Assembly (NCBI GenBank): GCA_964543485.1
Contig: CAZIYI010000002.1
Span: 1 to 64,000 of the forward strand
Direction of reading: 5' to 3'
Origin: UBA2259 sp964543485
Lineage (GTDB): Bacteria > Patescibacteriota > Dojkabacteria > SC72
DNA: 64,000 nucleotides
Shown: one piece after another, positions 1-9,260 of the stretch
Numbering within the stretch: the stretch's first letter is position 1
Layout: each line of letters opens with the position of its first letter
Program-made: the position numbers and the translations under genes
Notes under the pieces: model-generated
Told to the model about the DNA's origin: nothing
The model's database searches: none
The model's input: the letters and a program-made list of their open reading frames with translations, nothing else

Positions 1-1529
1 GATGGAGTATTATTGATGAACTGGATTGTGGGAGCTATTTTATCTATAGTCCACTTATTTCCCATCCAACCAGCAGTAACGTTGGAAAACGCCCAATCTC
101 TAGCATATGTTTGGGATTCTAAAGGTAAAGCCCTATATCTTAATTTATTAACTTCCCAGTAATCTACTACTGGTGTTGCAGGGTTATCCTGAACAGTAGT
201 TCTCCAATTCTCAGATACAGGGAATGTATAGTTATTGTATGGGGTAAAACTAAATGTATCTAAACCCATAAGTAGTACATCGTAGGTTGTTTGAGATACA
301 CTTTCTGTTAATATACTAGGATCTGAAAATCTTAAGCTAAATGGCATTGTAACTGTATTTCCTGAAGAAGAGATTGCTGAGGTTATTCTTACTTCTACCA
401 TATTTCCTCTATCAGGCCCTGGTATCATAAATGAACGACTAACTGTATCATATATTGCTTTAGTCCATACTGCCGGGTCTACAGCCCAACTTGGAACATA
501 AGGGACCCAGATTCCTCCCTCTTTTACCATCATAAAGCCCCAGCTGTTGTTTGCAGGTGCATCTGGTGCTGCTGTTGTAGATATCCATATTGGTGTATTT
601 ACCTCTCCTGTTAAAGATTGGTCTCTAAACCATACTCCTAGGGCTTCAATATCGTTAGCACCGTTAATATCAGTATAGCTAGCAATCATTTTTACCGGTT
701 CATTTAGATTACCACTGTTTGTTGTTAATTTTGGTATTCCTGTATGCGTATTACTAAGAAAACCGTATCCATTTGCAGGGTCGTTATCTATTACTAATGT
801 CTCAACTGGTTGGGAAGATACTGGTTCATAACAATCTCCATATTTATATACATCACAAATATTAAACGTATATTTAAAATTAGGAAGTATCATATTAGGA
901 GCTCCTACTGGGTTACTTTCCAATAAAGGAGAGGGACATGCTGGAAGAGCAGGGGGTTCTTCACAGTAACATGTTCTGTATCTTGTACTACAATTACCAT
1001 CAATAGGGGTATTTTGGCATGATTTGTATTGTGGGTAATCTCCCCATCCTAAATCATCATTTTTTAAGGGATCACAGTCTGGAAGAGTACATAGATAGCA
1101 GTAACAGCTTTTAGAATTACAATTGTCATCACATCCAGGTCCGTTATCACAACAGATTTCTAATTTTTTCCAAAGGTCTCCGGTATTTGTAGTAGTAGTA
1201 TTTGCAGGACAGGTAGGGGTACCTGGAGTACAATCATCACAAGCTAGTGAACTCGTATCACAACAAGGACAATGAGTAGGTTCATCTCCACATGTCGTTC
1301 CATCGTATCCGCCAGTACACTTCCTATCCGTACCACCACAACTATATGGTCTTAAGAAATCATAGCATACGTGAGTAATATAATCCGTCCAAGAATCTGC
1401 ACACCTTCCTCCTATTGAGCTACAAGTGTAAGGTAGGCAGCTATATGAATAAACTTTTTCAATATCAAAAATAAGTAATGAGAATATTACAAAAAAGAGA
1501 ATTTTAATAAAAACAAACTGTTTATTCAT
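1..1529 (-). CDS. Large secreted Cys-rich protein, 3' end cut by window edge
   Basis: The frame is open from an ATG at 1529 to the left edge of the window without a stop, giving at least 509 residues. It opens with a hydrophobic signal or anchor segment (about residues 5-30, ending near VYSYSC) and then a Cys-rich region of roughly 120-200 residues with many CxxC pairs. The rest aligns by eye with the 789-aa protein at 2574-4943: both have a GF(L/I)S(N/D)T(H/Y)TG stretch, an NEP(V/I) motif, GF(M/L)M(V/H)KEG, WxPYVP and a D(T)F(S/G)FTPY(N/D)NY block. The start overlaps the stop of the upstream gene by 8 nt (ATGAATAA), so the two are translationally coupled. The context at the end of a type IV pilus locus suggests a pilus-associated or cell-surface protein. 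Function is not recognised; the paralogy is visible, the adhesin role is inferred. Confidence 0.8.
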   Translation of the reverse strand, partial: MNKQFVFIKILFFVIFSLLIFDIEKVYSYSCLPYTCSSIGGRCADSWTDYITHVCYDFLRPYSCGGTDRKCTGGYDGTTCGDEPTHCPCCDTSSLACDDCTPGTPTCPANTTTTNTGDLWKKLEICCDNGPGCDDNCNSKSCYCYLCTLPDCDPLKNDDLGWGDYPQYKSCQNTPIDGNCSTRYRTCYCEEPPALPACPSPLLESNPVGAPNMILPNFKYTFNICDVYKYGDCYEPVSSQPVETLVIDNDPANGYGFLSNTHTGIPKLTTNSGNLNEPVKMIASYTDINGANDIEALGVWFRDQSLTGEVNTPIWISTTAAPDAPANNSWGFMMVKEGGIWVPYVPSWAVDPAVWTKAIYDTVSRSFMIPGPDRGNMVEVRITSAISSSGNTVTMPFSLRFSDPSILTESVSQTTYDVLLMGLDTFSFTPYNNYTFPVSENWRTTVQDNPATPVVDYWEVNKLRYRALPLESQTYARDWAFSNVTAGWMGNKWTIDKIAPTIQFINNTP

Positions 1530-2511
1530 TGTTTAAAAAAAAACCACCACAGATTAATTTATCAATAGACATCTTAACATACTCGTCAATATCTTTATCT
1601 AATATATATTCATCTAAATTATCTTTTCTACTACACATACCCTCTGGTAATTTTTTATCATTACAATAGCTATTTATCTGATCTTGATTGATAATCGTAC
1701 CCATTGGTAAGTAAGAACAAGCCATAACATAAGATTTAGAAATATCAATCTCCGAGATATTTTGAGTATTTATAATAATATTTTCTAAAGATTCATTAAG
1801 ATGATAAAGATAGGAAATTTCTTTTGCTCTAATACTTTTTTCCATCAGTACATTATTAACACTTGTAAAAATATCCATTACAATCTCATCGTTTTCAACA
1901 GAGATAGAATCAATCTTTATATTAAGGAAATTAATATATTTTATTTCTATACCTTCTAGAGGATTTCTTGAATTGTATAAATAATAACCCTTTCTCTCTT
2001 CATCAATATCTTTTTGTAATCTTACATTCTTTATATATATATTCAACTCATCAAACGCAGAAGTAATTTTATTTACACCCTCATCATCAATTAACTCCAT
2101 TGATATCTTTGAAAGTTTGTATGATATTGGAAAAGAGTAGGTATATTTAAATGACATATGCATAGGAACCTTTAAAGTTGTATCTAATACTGGATCACTA
2201 ATATCTAATATCTTGGAATTTTGACAAACTTCTAAAGGTATAATATCGGTGTAATCATTATTCAAAACCGATAGATCTAAACAGTTCTTTCCATCCCTTT
2301 CCTCTGTTTTTAATACAAAGGTATCACACTGTATTGATACAGTAAAAAGTTTCTTCTCTACTGTACATATATCCATTAAAGATTCATAACTAGTTAGTTT
2401 AGGAGTATTACCAAACCATCCCATTAAGTATGAAAGGAGTAGGGATGTAAGGATAACGAATGTTAAAAGAAGAGATACGTATAATGTTTTTTTCTTAATA
2501 GTCATGTGCAT
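1522..2511 (-). CDS. Single-pass membrane-anchored protein of unknown function
   Basis: A 329-aa protein with a basic N-terminus (TIKKK) followed by one hydrophobic segment at about residues 9-33. The remainder is a hydrophilic, probably extracytoplasmic region with scattered Cys residues (ICTVEK, SIQCDTF, GKNCLD, LEVCQNS, YCNDKK, GMCSRK, LICGG). The topology fits a minor-pilin-like or lipoprotein-like envelope protein, but there is no prepilin or lipobox motif. It lies between the two Cys-rich paralogs, is separated by 62 nt from the upstream one, and overlaps the downstream one by 8 nt, so it is probably cotranscribed with the pilus genes. ATG codons at 2511 and 2505 are both possible starts. 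I recognise no family. Confidence 0.75.
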   Translation of the reverse strand: MHMTIKKKTLYVSLLLTFVILTSLLLSYLMGWFGNTPKLTSYESLMDICTVEKKLFTVSIQCDTFVLKTEERDGKNCLDLSVLNNDYTDIIPLEVCQNSKILDISDPVLDTTLKVPMHMSFKYTYSFPISYKLSKISMELIDDEGVNKITSAFDELNIYIKNVRLQKDIDEERKGYYLYNSRNPLEGIEIKYINFLNIKIDSISVENDEIVMDIFTSVNNVLMEKSIRAKEISYLYHLNESLENIIINTQNISEIDISKSYVMACSYLPMGTIINQDQINSYCNDKKLPEGMCSRKDNLDEYILDKDIDEYVKMSIDKLICGGFFLNNE

Positions 2512-2573
2512 ATATTTATGTATATCTTAATACAAACTAAACTGGTTTTGCAATTTTAATACTACAAGATTTC

Positions 2574-4943
2574 TTAATACGGCTTTACCCCTATCTCTGT
2601 CTTTTGCATTACAAGAGAACCACCAAAAAGGGTTCTAGCCAATACACCGTATTTAGAGTGATGATCTACAACTAAAACAGGATACTTTAATCTATCCTCT
2701 AATTTCAAATTCCTATTAACAATTAATCCATCGGGCCTTAGTGTATGAAGCCCACCATTTATGTAAATACCATCATATATTGTTGAGGATGATTCTTTGG
2801 TTATATCTATCTGCCCATCTCCTAATATATATGCATTCACTTCATCATATTCAACTATTAAACCTTCTGTTGCATTTGAGTTTGTAGAAGATTTGATTCC
2901 TTCACCAATTCTAATATTTCCACCTACAACAAATATACAAGCATCCCTATTAAAATTCCCACTCCGTATTCTCCCTTGAATATTTAAATCCCCTGAAACA
3001 AAGAATACTGCTCTTCCATCACATATGAAATCGGTTGATACTGTTAAAGAAGATTTATTAAGATACCCAATATCATCAAAACCAATTCCATATTTTGAAG
3101 AGAGTGTTCCTGATAGAGAGGTTGTATCAATATTTTTTAAATTTTGAATAGAGCTTTTCCTTCTATCAAACAATCCTTTTAAAGTAGGGTAGTACCCATT
3201 TAAATCTTTTACTGTATACGGTCTTGTCATATATGCCTTAGTAAGAAGAGATTTAACAGGAGTTTCTAGTATCCCATCACTCTTAACTCCTACTAACTCT
3301 GTAGATATATCTGAATATTCATAACTAACCCTATTAAGATATTCTTTAACATCCCATGTCCCAGGAGAAGCAGTAAACTGTCTTACTGGTACATCTATTG
3401 CGTTTGAGTAAAGTAGACCACCTTGTGTAATTATCCAATCTCTAAAATCTAAACTGTCGTATAGTAAACCAACATTACCTCCTTGATCAAATACAGTAAC
3501 TGTAAATTTCAATACTCCTTGCCCATTATCCCCTAAATCAATTTTCAGAGAACCGTTTCTGCAATCTCCCTCTATTTTAGCTAAATATTCATTTGTCAAA
3601 CTCCCTGTTAAACTACTGCCTTCTTCTGTAACAGTATATGGGTATGGAATACTTGATGGGGTAATACTTCCATCTCCGGTAAACTGAACTACACGAATTG
3701 GTTTAATATTTAAAAATCCTGGTAAATATGTTGCATTTATAATTACGTATTTAATAGCGATATTCTCATCTACACTCCAATTGAGATTTATCATTGTTTT
3801 TTCTGACTCTACTACTGTTACTGTACTGGCAGATACTATTGGTTTTGTTAAATCTACATTCCAATTCTTATTACTATTAGTCCAATTGTCATACAACCTT
3901 ATCTGTTCATTTCCATATATTTTTTGTATTGCATTTTTTACAACAGTATATGAATTGTAATTGTCATACGGAGTAAAACCGAATGTATCATTACCTTGTA
4001 AAAAGATATAGTATTTACCATCTTTAACAGAGAGTTGTTGATTGTTAAAACTAATATTAAAATCTAAAACTATTGAATTGCTAACAGCGTTTATACTATT
4101 AATTGTAATATGTACCATCTTTACTCCCGCTGGACCATATATATAGAAATCGGTATTTGATTGAGTAGGTAACCATCTATCACCAGCATCGTTTCCATCT
4201 CCCAATATTCCAGGTACATATGGTTTCCAAGTTGTTCCTTCTTTATGCATTAAGAAACCGAATTGGTCATTAGAGAGAGTTTGTCTAATTTGAGCTTTAC
4301 TACTATCATTTAAATCAATATATACAGGAGTAAATGAGGGTCTACCGCTTTGATTAAACCATATATACATTGCTTCTATCTCTGCAGATGTAGTATCGGT
4401 AAATGTAGCAACCATTCTAATTGGTTCGTTTACACTATCATCTACAGTTGTACTTTTAACACCAGCACCAGTGTAAGTATCTGAGATAAACCCTAATGTA
4501 GTAGGGGTATTTTCAGGATATATTTGTAAAGAACTCAATGGCTGATCACTAGGTATCTCATAACAGGTTCTGTAGTGTTTAATTGGCTTAGAACATCCAC
4601 CTTTATCGGTACAAGAGTATAGATTTTTTAAGATCCATTTATTCGCAGTACCTGTCGTAGGAAAAGAACATGCAGGAAGTTTACATCTAATACATGGATC
4701 TGGTTCTGGTTCTTCGGGTTCACCAGGAGCACAAGTAGGACAAGGTATGTAGATACATGGATCCCTAACCGCTGAACAACAAGGGCCACTACTTCCAACG
4801 CAACAACCCGCCAACCAGAAACCAGCTGAAGTACAGCATGATTGAGCATATATTTTCGTATTAGATAAAAAAAAGAGTCCGAAAACAAGAAAAACAATGT
4901 TTAAAAAGAAAATCAATTTTACAATATTTTTATTTTTTTTCAT
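2574..4943 (-). CDS. Large secreted Cys-rich protein, pilus-locus paralog
   Basis: A 789-aa protein with an N-terminal hydrophobic segment (residues 8-32) ending near IYAQS, a likely Sec signal peptide. Residues about 34-125 hold a dense Cys cluster with CxxC pairs and an acidic Pro-rich linker (EPEEPEPDP). The middle contains beta-rich domains with the same landmarks as the partial protein at 1-1529 (GFLMHKEG, WKPYVP, DTFGFTPYDNY). The C-terminal ~150 residues are Gly-rich and repetitive (FFVSGDLNIQG, IFVVGGNIRIGEG, IYINGGLHTL), a pattern expected of a beta-helix or polymer-forming fold. The start overlaps the upstream stop by 14 nt. Its place in the pilus operon and the PilY1-like logic (large secreted protein encoded with minor pilins) suggest a tip adhesin; that role is inference. 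Confidence 0.8.
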   Translation of the reverse strand: MKKNKNIVKLIFFLNIVFLVFGLFFLSNTKIYAQSCCTSAGFWLAGCCVGSSGPCCSAVRDPCIYIPCPTCAPGEPEEPEPDPCIRCKLPACSFPTTGTANKWILKNLYSCTDKGGCSKPIKHYRTCYEIPSDQPLSSLQIYPENTPTTLGFISDTYTGAGVKSTTVDDSVNEPIRMVATFTDTTSAEIEAMYIWFNQSGRPSFTPVYIDLNDSSKAQIRQTLSNDQFGFLMHKEGTTWKPYVPGILGDGNDAGDRWLPTQSNTDFYIYGPAGVKMVHITINSINAVSNSIVLDFNISFNNQQLSVKDGKYYIFLQGNDTFGFTPYDNYNSYTVVKNAIQKIYGNEQIRLYDNWTNSNKNWNVDLTKPIVSASTVTVVESEKTMINLNWSVDENIAIKYVIINATYLPGFLNIKPIRVVQFTGDGSITPSSIPYPYTVTEEGSSLTGSLTNEYLAKIEGDCRNGSLKIDLGDNGQGVLKFTVTVFDQGGNVGLLYDSLDFRDWIITQGGLLYSNAIDVPVRQFTASPGTWDVKEYLNRVSYEYSDISTELVGVKSDGILETPVKSLLTKAYMTRPYTVKDLNGYYPTLKGLFDRRKSSIQNLKNIDTTSLSGTLSSKYGIGFDDIGYLNKSSLTVSTDFICDGRAVFFVSGDLNIQGRIRSGNFNRDACIFVVGGNIRIGEGIKSSTNSNATEGLIVEYDEVNAYILGDGQIDITKESSSTIYDGIYINGGLHTLRPDGLIVNRNLKLEDRLKYPVLVVDHHSKYGVLARTLFGGSLVMQKTEIGVKPY

Positions 4944-6639
4944 CTATTTTATTTATTAAGTAGATAAAATAGTAAGAATCTAACATATCTGCGAAAGAAG
5001 AAACTGCAATATCATCTTCCCAATTTTGTTCAACTCGCCATACAAAATATCCATATTCATGTAATTTCTCTAAATTATTTTGATTTTTACTTAAAACAGG
5101 ATCTGCTCTATACAGTTCATAAGTATTTAATTTAGTCGCTACAGAACTTAGATAGTAATGATTGTAGAAAGAATCATACAAAATACTCTTAGATACATCA
5201 GGATATGAATCTAATGTTGCCTCTGCACATACTAATTTTTTAGCAATATTTAAATTACAGTATTCATCTTTTAATATACCGTTACATAATGAAGAGAAAT
5301 CAGGTAAGGATGTAAATATTGATTCGATTTTATTTACCAAAGTAGAATCGTTGTATTCCGATTTCATATCCTCAGAAACTTTTAAAAGATGACACTTACC
5401 CATAACTGTAGGATATGCGTTCTCTAATTTTTCAGAGTTAGAAAGGTAGGAATATATTTCATTCTTAGTATACTTTTGAGCGTTAAGACCCAAAAGATCT
5501 ATAAGAGAGTTGTAATATATAATTTCAGAAGGTAAAGAGAGTAGGTAGCTATTCCCACTTCCTAAAGTATCATAACCGTAGTAGTCTTTTACTTTCTCCT
5601 CATAGGTTAGAAGCTGATAGTCTAGGACATTTTTACAATGGTTGAAAGAAGATGATTTAATCTCATTACATAGCTGTGTAGAACACTCCTTTAGATTGTT
5701 TACCGTGTTATATGCAAACTGACAATCATAGAATGATTGTTTGATATCATCAGTAGAGTAGGAGTTTATAGTTTGCATATATGACATTAAATCAATATCT
5801 TCATACTCAATATATTTTCTATTTATCATTTCAGAAATTGTATACAGCATTAACTGAATAGTAGAACTATCAGAACTATCAATTTTATCTGTGATAAATG
5901 TAGTACTCATTTTATATGTTCCATCGGGTACAGCTAACTGTGTTGTTCTAAGTTTAAAAGAATCTTTGTTAAAATATCCAAAATCATCTGTAATGAAATA
6001 ATTAAACAGACCTCGAACTAGAGAATCTTTATTGATTGAATCATAGTACAACACCTTTTCTTCCAAACTTCTATCAGTTAATTCAACACTCCATTGTGTT
6101 AAATCCCTGCTAATTAAACAGTTTCCACGGCCACAAGATGTATCAATATTAAAAAGATTAGAGTAAGCTTTACTTACAACACAAAAGGAGAAATCTAAAA
6201 AGTATTTTAAATCTCTTTCAACTCTATATGCAAATTTAATCACAAGGGGCTCATTAAATTCTAGTTTAGAAAAATCAAATTCTCCTTTGTTCTTTTCTAA
6301 ATCAATTGTAAATCTTGATTCATCTCTACTTTGATAGTAAGTATCAAAGTTAAATGGAACTCCCGTAATAGTATATTCATTATTTATCTCTGAATACTCT
6401 TCCAATATTATCGGAAACTGATACTCAATATATTTCTCATCTCGCTTAGGGAAATCATTTCTAACCTTTTGTGCTAGTTGATTACTATCTAAATTTATAA
6501 ACATTGATACATACGGTCTATCACTTCTCATTGATATGAATGAAAATAGCAACCAAGAAATTAGTAATAGCATTAAGAAAGCAAAAACTATTGCCCCTAA
6601 TCTCACAAAAGTCCTTTTCTGTAGTTTATTTTCTTTCAC
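4930..6639 (-). CDS. Membrane-anchored extracytoplasmic protein, unknown
   Basis: A 569-aa protein with a basic N-terminus (KENKLQKR) and one transmembrane helix at about residues 12-35. The long remaining region is predicted outside the membrane. It contains Cys residues, some in close pairs (CGRGNC near residue 165; several more after residue 300), and is rich in Tyr, Ser and Asp. The gene lies 7 nt downstream of the CheY-like gene and overlaps the following Cys-rich gene by 14 nt, so it belongs to the pilus-associated transcription unit. No catalytic motif or known domain is recognisable. A structural or assembly role at the envelope is the most that can be inferred. Confidence 0.75.
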   Translation of the reverse strand: MKENKLQKRTFVRLGAIVFAFLMLLLISWLLFSFISMRSDRPYVSMFINLDSNQLAQKVRNDFPKRDEKYIEYQFPIILEEYSEINNEYTITGVPFNFDTYYQSRDESRFTIDLEKNKGEFDFSKLEFNEPLVIKFAYRVERDLKYFLDFSFCVVSKAYSNLFNIDTSCGRGNCLISRDLTQWSVELTDRSLEEKVLYYDSINKDSLVRGLFNYFITDDFGYFNKDSFKLRTTQLAVPDGTYKMSTTFITDKIDSSDSSTIQLMLYTISEMINRKYIEYEDIDLMSYMQTINSYSTDDIKQSFYDCQFAYNTVNNLKECSTQLCNEIKSSSFNHCKNVLDYQLLTYEEKVKDYYGYDTLGSGNSYLLSLPSEIIYYNSLIDLLGLNAQKYTKNEIYSYLSNSEKLENAYPTVMGKCHLLKVSEDMKSEYNDSTLVNKIESIFTSLPDFSSLCNGILKDEYCNLNIAKKLVCAEATLDSYPDVSKSILYDSFYNHYYLSSVATKLNTYELYRADPVLSKNQNNLEKLHEYGYFVWRVEQNWEDDIAVSSFADMLDSYYFIYLINKIDEKK

Positions 6640-6646
6640 TCGTTAC

Positions 6647-7030
6647 CTATCCAAAAAACTTACTTAACTCTTTTACTAATCCCTCATAGTCCAAATCTGT
6701 TTTAACAAGATATGATGTAGCTCCAATATTAAACGCCTCTTTAACTACAGATTCGCTTGTCATATTTGTAAGTATGACAATAGGCATTTTCCCATACTTG
6801 TCTTCATTGTTTTTAACAGTCTTAAGCACTTCTAAACCATCAACTCCAGGCATCATTAAATCTAGTAGAACCAAATCTATTTGATCAACATTATTTGCTA
6901 AAAGATCAAGAGCTTGATAGCCATCCAAAGCTTTCATTGGAATATATCCTGCTGTCTCTACCAACTCTGCGTAAGAATCTAAAAGAGGTGCTTCATCTTC
7001 AACTATCAGTATTTTTTTTGTATCAGCCAT
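6647..7030 (-). CDS. CheY-like stand-alone response regulator receiver
   Basis: A 127-aa protein consisting of a single receiver domain with no output domain. The phosphorylation site is complete: acidic pair E11-D12, phospho-acceptor D57 in LLDLMMPGVDG, switch residue T88 in ILTN, and conserved K110 in LVKTD. It is expected to be phosphorylated by a histidine kinase that is not encoded in the window. Because it is embedded between minor-pilin-like genes and large surface proteins, it probably regulates pilus function, as PilG/PilH-type regulators do in other bacteria; this link is inferred from context. The leader carries the AT-rich TTTAAATATTTA sequence instead of a Shine-Dalgarno site. 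Confidence 0.92.
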   Translation of the reverse strand: MADTKKILIVEDEAPLLDSYAELVETAGYIPMKALDGYQALDLLANNVDQIDLVLLDLMMPGVDGLEVLKTVKNNEDKYGKMPIVILTNMTSESVVKEAFNIGATSYLVKTDLDYEGLVKELSKFFG

Positions 7031-7049
7031 TAAGATAAATATTTAAAAA

Positions 7050-7976
7050 TTAATTTGGGTTTAAAGTCCCATTTGAGTTATATATTGTATAATCGAATAG
7101 GGATGAGTAACCCATGTTATTTACACTTGGGATAACAACCTGTTTTTCTCTAGTATCACCTTTACATGTAACTTTTGCCCTAACTACATAGTTATTAAAA
7201 ATATCACCACACTCAGGACTTGGAATAACTGCCACTCCCAACTTCTCTTTCAAGGGAAGTAATCTAAATTCGTAAAGAGAGTTTTGTGCAAGAGAGTACA
7301 TATCAAGAGTCATATCATCACCAGAAGCAAAGGACGTAACAATAGATTGAGTTGGAGCAACAGATGGAGTATTACAATCCCCTTCCCCTAAACAATACAA
7401 TTGCATATCCTCGAGCTTATAAGGAATTACATTAACTCCATCCATATATACATATTTAGTAGTGAAAAGATGATCTCCATCACCTCTTGTAGTTAAGTTT
7501 AAATCAACCTTACAACCAATTGGTACTGTTACATTTGATGTATTTAAAGCAACAACATCTCCAACATTGTATTCAATAACGGAAGTTTCATCTGCATAAG
7601 AGAGTGTAACTTCCAAAGACGAACCCGTTTCTGGTGGTTCACACCAACCAGTTATTGTACCCACCTCATCAAGTATACTAGTATCTATCGCGAGACTAGT
7701 AGATAAAAACGTTTTTAAATCAGCAATACTACTAAATTTCTTCGGATTTTCAGCACTCAAAGTAGAAGACATTAGAGATTGTGTAGAAGGTAAATCGGCT
7801 GATACAAAGACATCTAATATACTATCTGCTTGCTCTAATGCCCGTTGAGACTCTCTAGTATCAACAATCTCTGCTGAATTCCTAATCATTCTTGAATACA
7901 AAGATGCCCCAATTACAGTAGCAACTACAAGAACTATCATAATTATTGCTATTGCCTGTCCTGAGTATTTTCTCAT
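7050..7976 (-). CDS. PilX-like minor pilin / pilus assembly protein
   Basis: The frame opens at 8012, but the ATG at 7976 (MRKYSGQAIAI) is the better start. It gives the usual short basic leader before the hydrophobic helix, and it is preceded by the AT-rich leader typical of this genome. The 308-aa product has a hydrophobic segment at residues 6-29 (GQAIAIIMIVLVVATVIG) resembling PilX N-terminal regions, which lack the strict FTLIE motif. The rest is a soluble domain with Cys residues that may form disulfides (WCEPP, GCKVD, YCLGEGDCN, ECGD, TCKGD). It sits with three other prepilin-like genes, so it is probably a minor pilus or pseudopilus component. Confidence 0.75.
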   Translation of the reverse strand: MRKYSGQAIAIIMIVLVVATVIGASLYSRMIRNSAEIVDTRESQRALEQADSILDVFVSADLPSTQSLMSSTLSAENPKKFSSIADLKTFLSTSLAIDTSILDEVGTITGWCEPPETGSSLEVTLSYADETSVIEYNVGDVVALNTSNVTVPIGCKVDLNLTTRGDGDHLFTTKYVYMDGVNVIPYKLEDMQLYCLGEGDCNTPSVAPTQSIVTSFASGDDMTLDMYSLAQNSLYEFRLLPLKEKLGVAVIPSPECGDIFNNYVVRAKVTCKGDTREKQVVIPSVNNMGYSSLFDYTIYNSNGTLNPN

Positions 7977-8016
7977 ATTATTTATATTACAAATATAATA
8001 AAAATTTATCAATTTA

Positions 8017-8721
8017 CTAATATCGTGTCAACGCTTCTGTTGATATAACAAGCTGCCTTGAGACATCTCTAGTTACTGGGAAAGCATCTGAAACAGGCCA
8101 GAACAGTGGTGTAACAGTTGAATTTATAATAAACATACTATTCTTATCATCCCCTATATCCACATACTGTATAGTAAAATCTTTAACGTCTACTGAAAAA
8201 GAATTTAAAATTGTAATAACTGCATTATCATCAAAACAAACAGAGTGATCCGTAAGATTTGGATTAGTTGCCTTAACTAAATATCCATACCCATTAGCAT
8301 CTTTAAAATATCCTAAACATGTCCATACTGGGAAACCATAAATTTTTACATGTATTTCATTCCCATTGTATGTACTTGTATCTCCAATAGATATTAAATC
8401 TTCCTCATAAATATCACCGATATTAGAGATATCCGTAGTCAGTATCATAGGCAAACCAGATTCAACAGAAAATGTCCTCTCTGATGACGAATTATAAAGA
8501 TACACATCATCTAACTGTGCATTAGAAACACTCCTGTTAAATATATCCATCATGTAATTAATATCACTTCGGGCTAAGTTCTTACTATTCGCAGTATTAG
8601 AGGCCTTAATTACTGTGTTTAGAGTAGTTGCAACAAGCATCATTACTACAGAAAGAATCATGATAGTGAGAAGCATTTCTACTAAACTAAATCCCATATA
8701 TTTTAAATATTTCTGTTTCAT
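8017..8721 (-). CDS. Type IV pilus prepilin (PilW/minor pilin-like)
   Basis: A 234-aa protein with a canonical class III signal: leader MKQKYLKYMG, cleavage expected after G10, then FSLVEM with Glu at mature position 5, followed by a hydrophobic helix to about residue 33. The C-terminal domain is soluble and contains Cys residues (TCLGYF, VCFDD). The length and gene order (PilX-, PilW-, PilV-, GspH-like) fit the minor-pilin cluster that primes pilus assembly. It is separated by 5 nt from the upstream gene. The exact minor-pilin class is uncertain. Confidence 0.85.
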   Translation of the reverse strand: MKQKYLKYMGFSLVEMLLTIMILSVVMMLVATTLNTVIKASNTANSKNLARSDINYMMDIFNRSVSNAQLDDVYLYNSSSERTFSVESGLPMILTTDISNIGDIYEEDLISIGDTSTYNGNEIHVKIYGFPVWTCLGYFKDANGYGYLVKATNPNLTDHSVCFDDNAVITILNSFSVDVKDFTIQYVDIGDDKNSMFIINSTVTPLFWPVSDAFPVTRDVSRQLVISTEALTRY

Positions 8722-8726
8722 ATTCT

Positions 8727-9260
8727 TTACTTATTTATAACTGCCAAATATGAATAGTCCCTAACATCACTATCCGTTGTAGCTTGACCATCAACTCTTT
8801 TAGAACCAACAATAATTTCAACTATTATTTTGTCAACATCATTACTGGATACACAAAATATTCTAAAATAATCACTATCTAAGTCATCAGGATTAACCAA
8901 TCGAGTTTTATAACTATCTCGATTTTTCACTAAATCTTCCTTAGTAGATACAGAATTGATATCTATCTGATCACTATCCTGCGTACTAAATCCATAACAA
9001 AAAGTAACAGCTAAATCTAAATCACTAAATTGCTTATCTTCTTCTGGCAATGTCGCATCCCTTATCGCAATTTTTTGTAAGTCTACTGCGGTAGATACCG
9101 CGTGTGCTGCTAGCGCATCTTGAATGTCTAACTGGTGTAATTTTTGTAGAGTAGAAGCCGAAATACCCATTAGTACAACACCCACTATACCGGATACTGA
9201 TATTGCTATCAGTGCTTCTACAAATCCCAACGCTTTATATTTTTTCTTTAATATTTTCAT
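8727..9260 (-). CDS. Minor prepilin (PilV-like) with atypical processing site
   Basis: A 177-aa protein with a basic leader (MKILKKKYKA) and hydrophobic helix at about residues 11-33. The conserved Glu of prepilins is residue 15 (in GFVEAL). To place it at mature position 5, cleavage must occur after A10, giving LGFVE rather than the usual FTLIE with Gly at -1. The only nearby Gly (G12) would put Glu at +3. The context among prepilins and directly upstream of the PilW-like gene supports a minor pilin. The gene abuts the upstream prepilin with no spacer, so translation is probably coupled. Confidence 0.78.
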   Translation of the reverse strand: MKILKKKYKALGFVEALIAISVSGIVGVVLMGISASTLQKLHQLDIQDALAAHAVSTAVDLQKIAIRDATLPEEDKQFSDLDLAVTFCYGFSTQDSDQIDINSVSTKEDLVKNRDSYKTRLVNPDDLDSDYFRIFCVSSNDVDKIIVEIIVGSKRVDGQATTDSDVRDYSYLAVINK

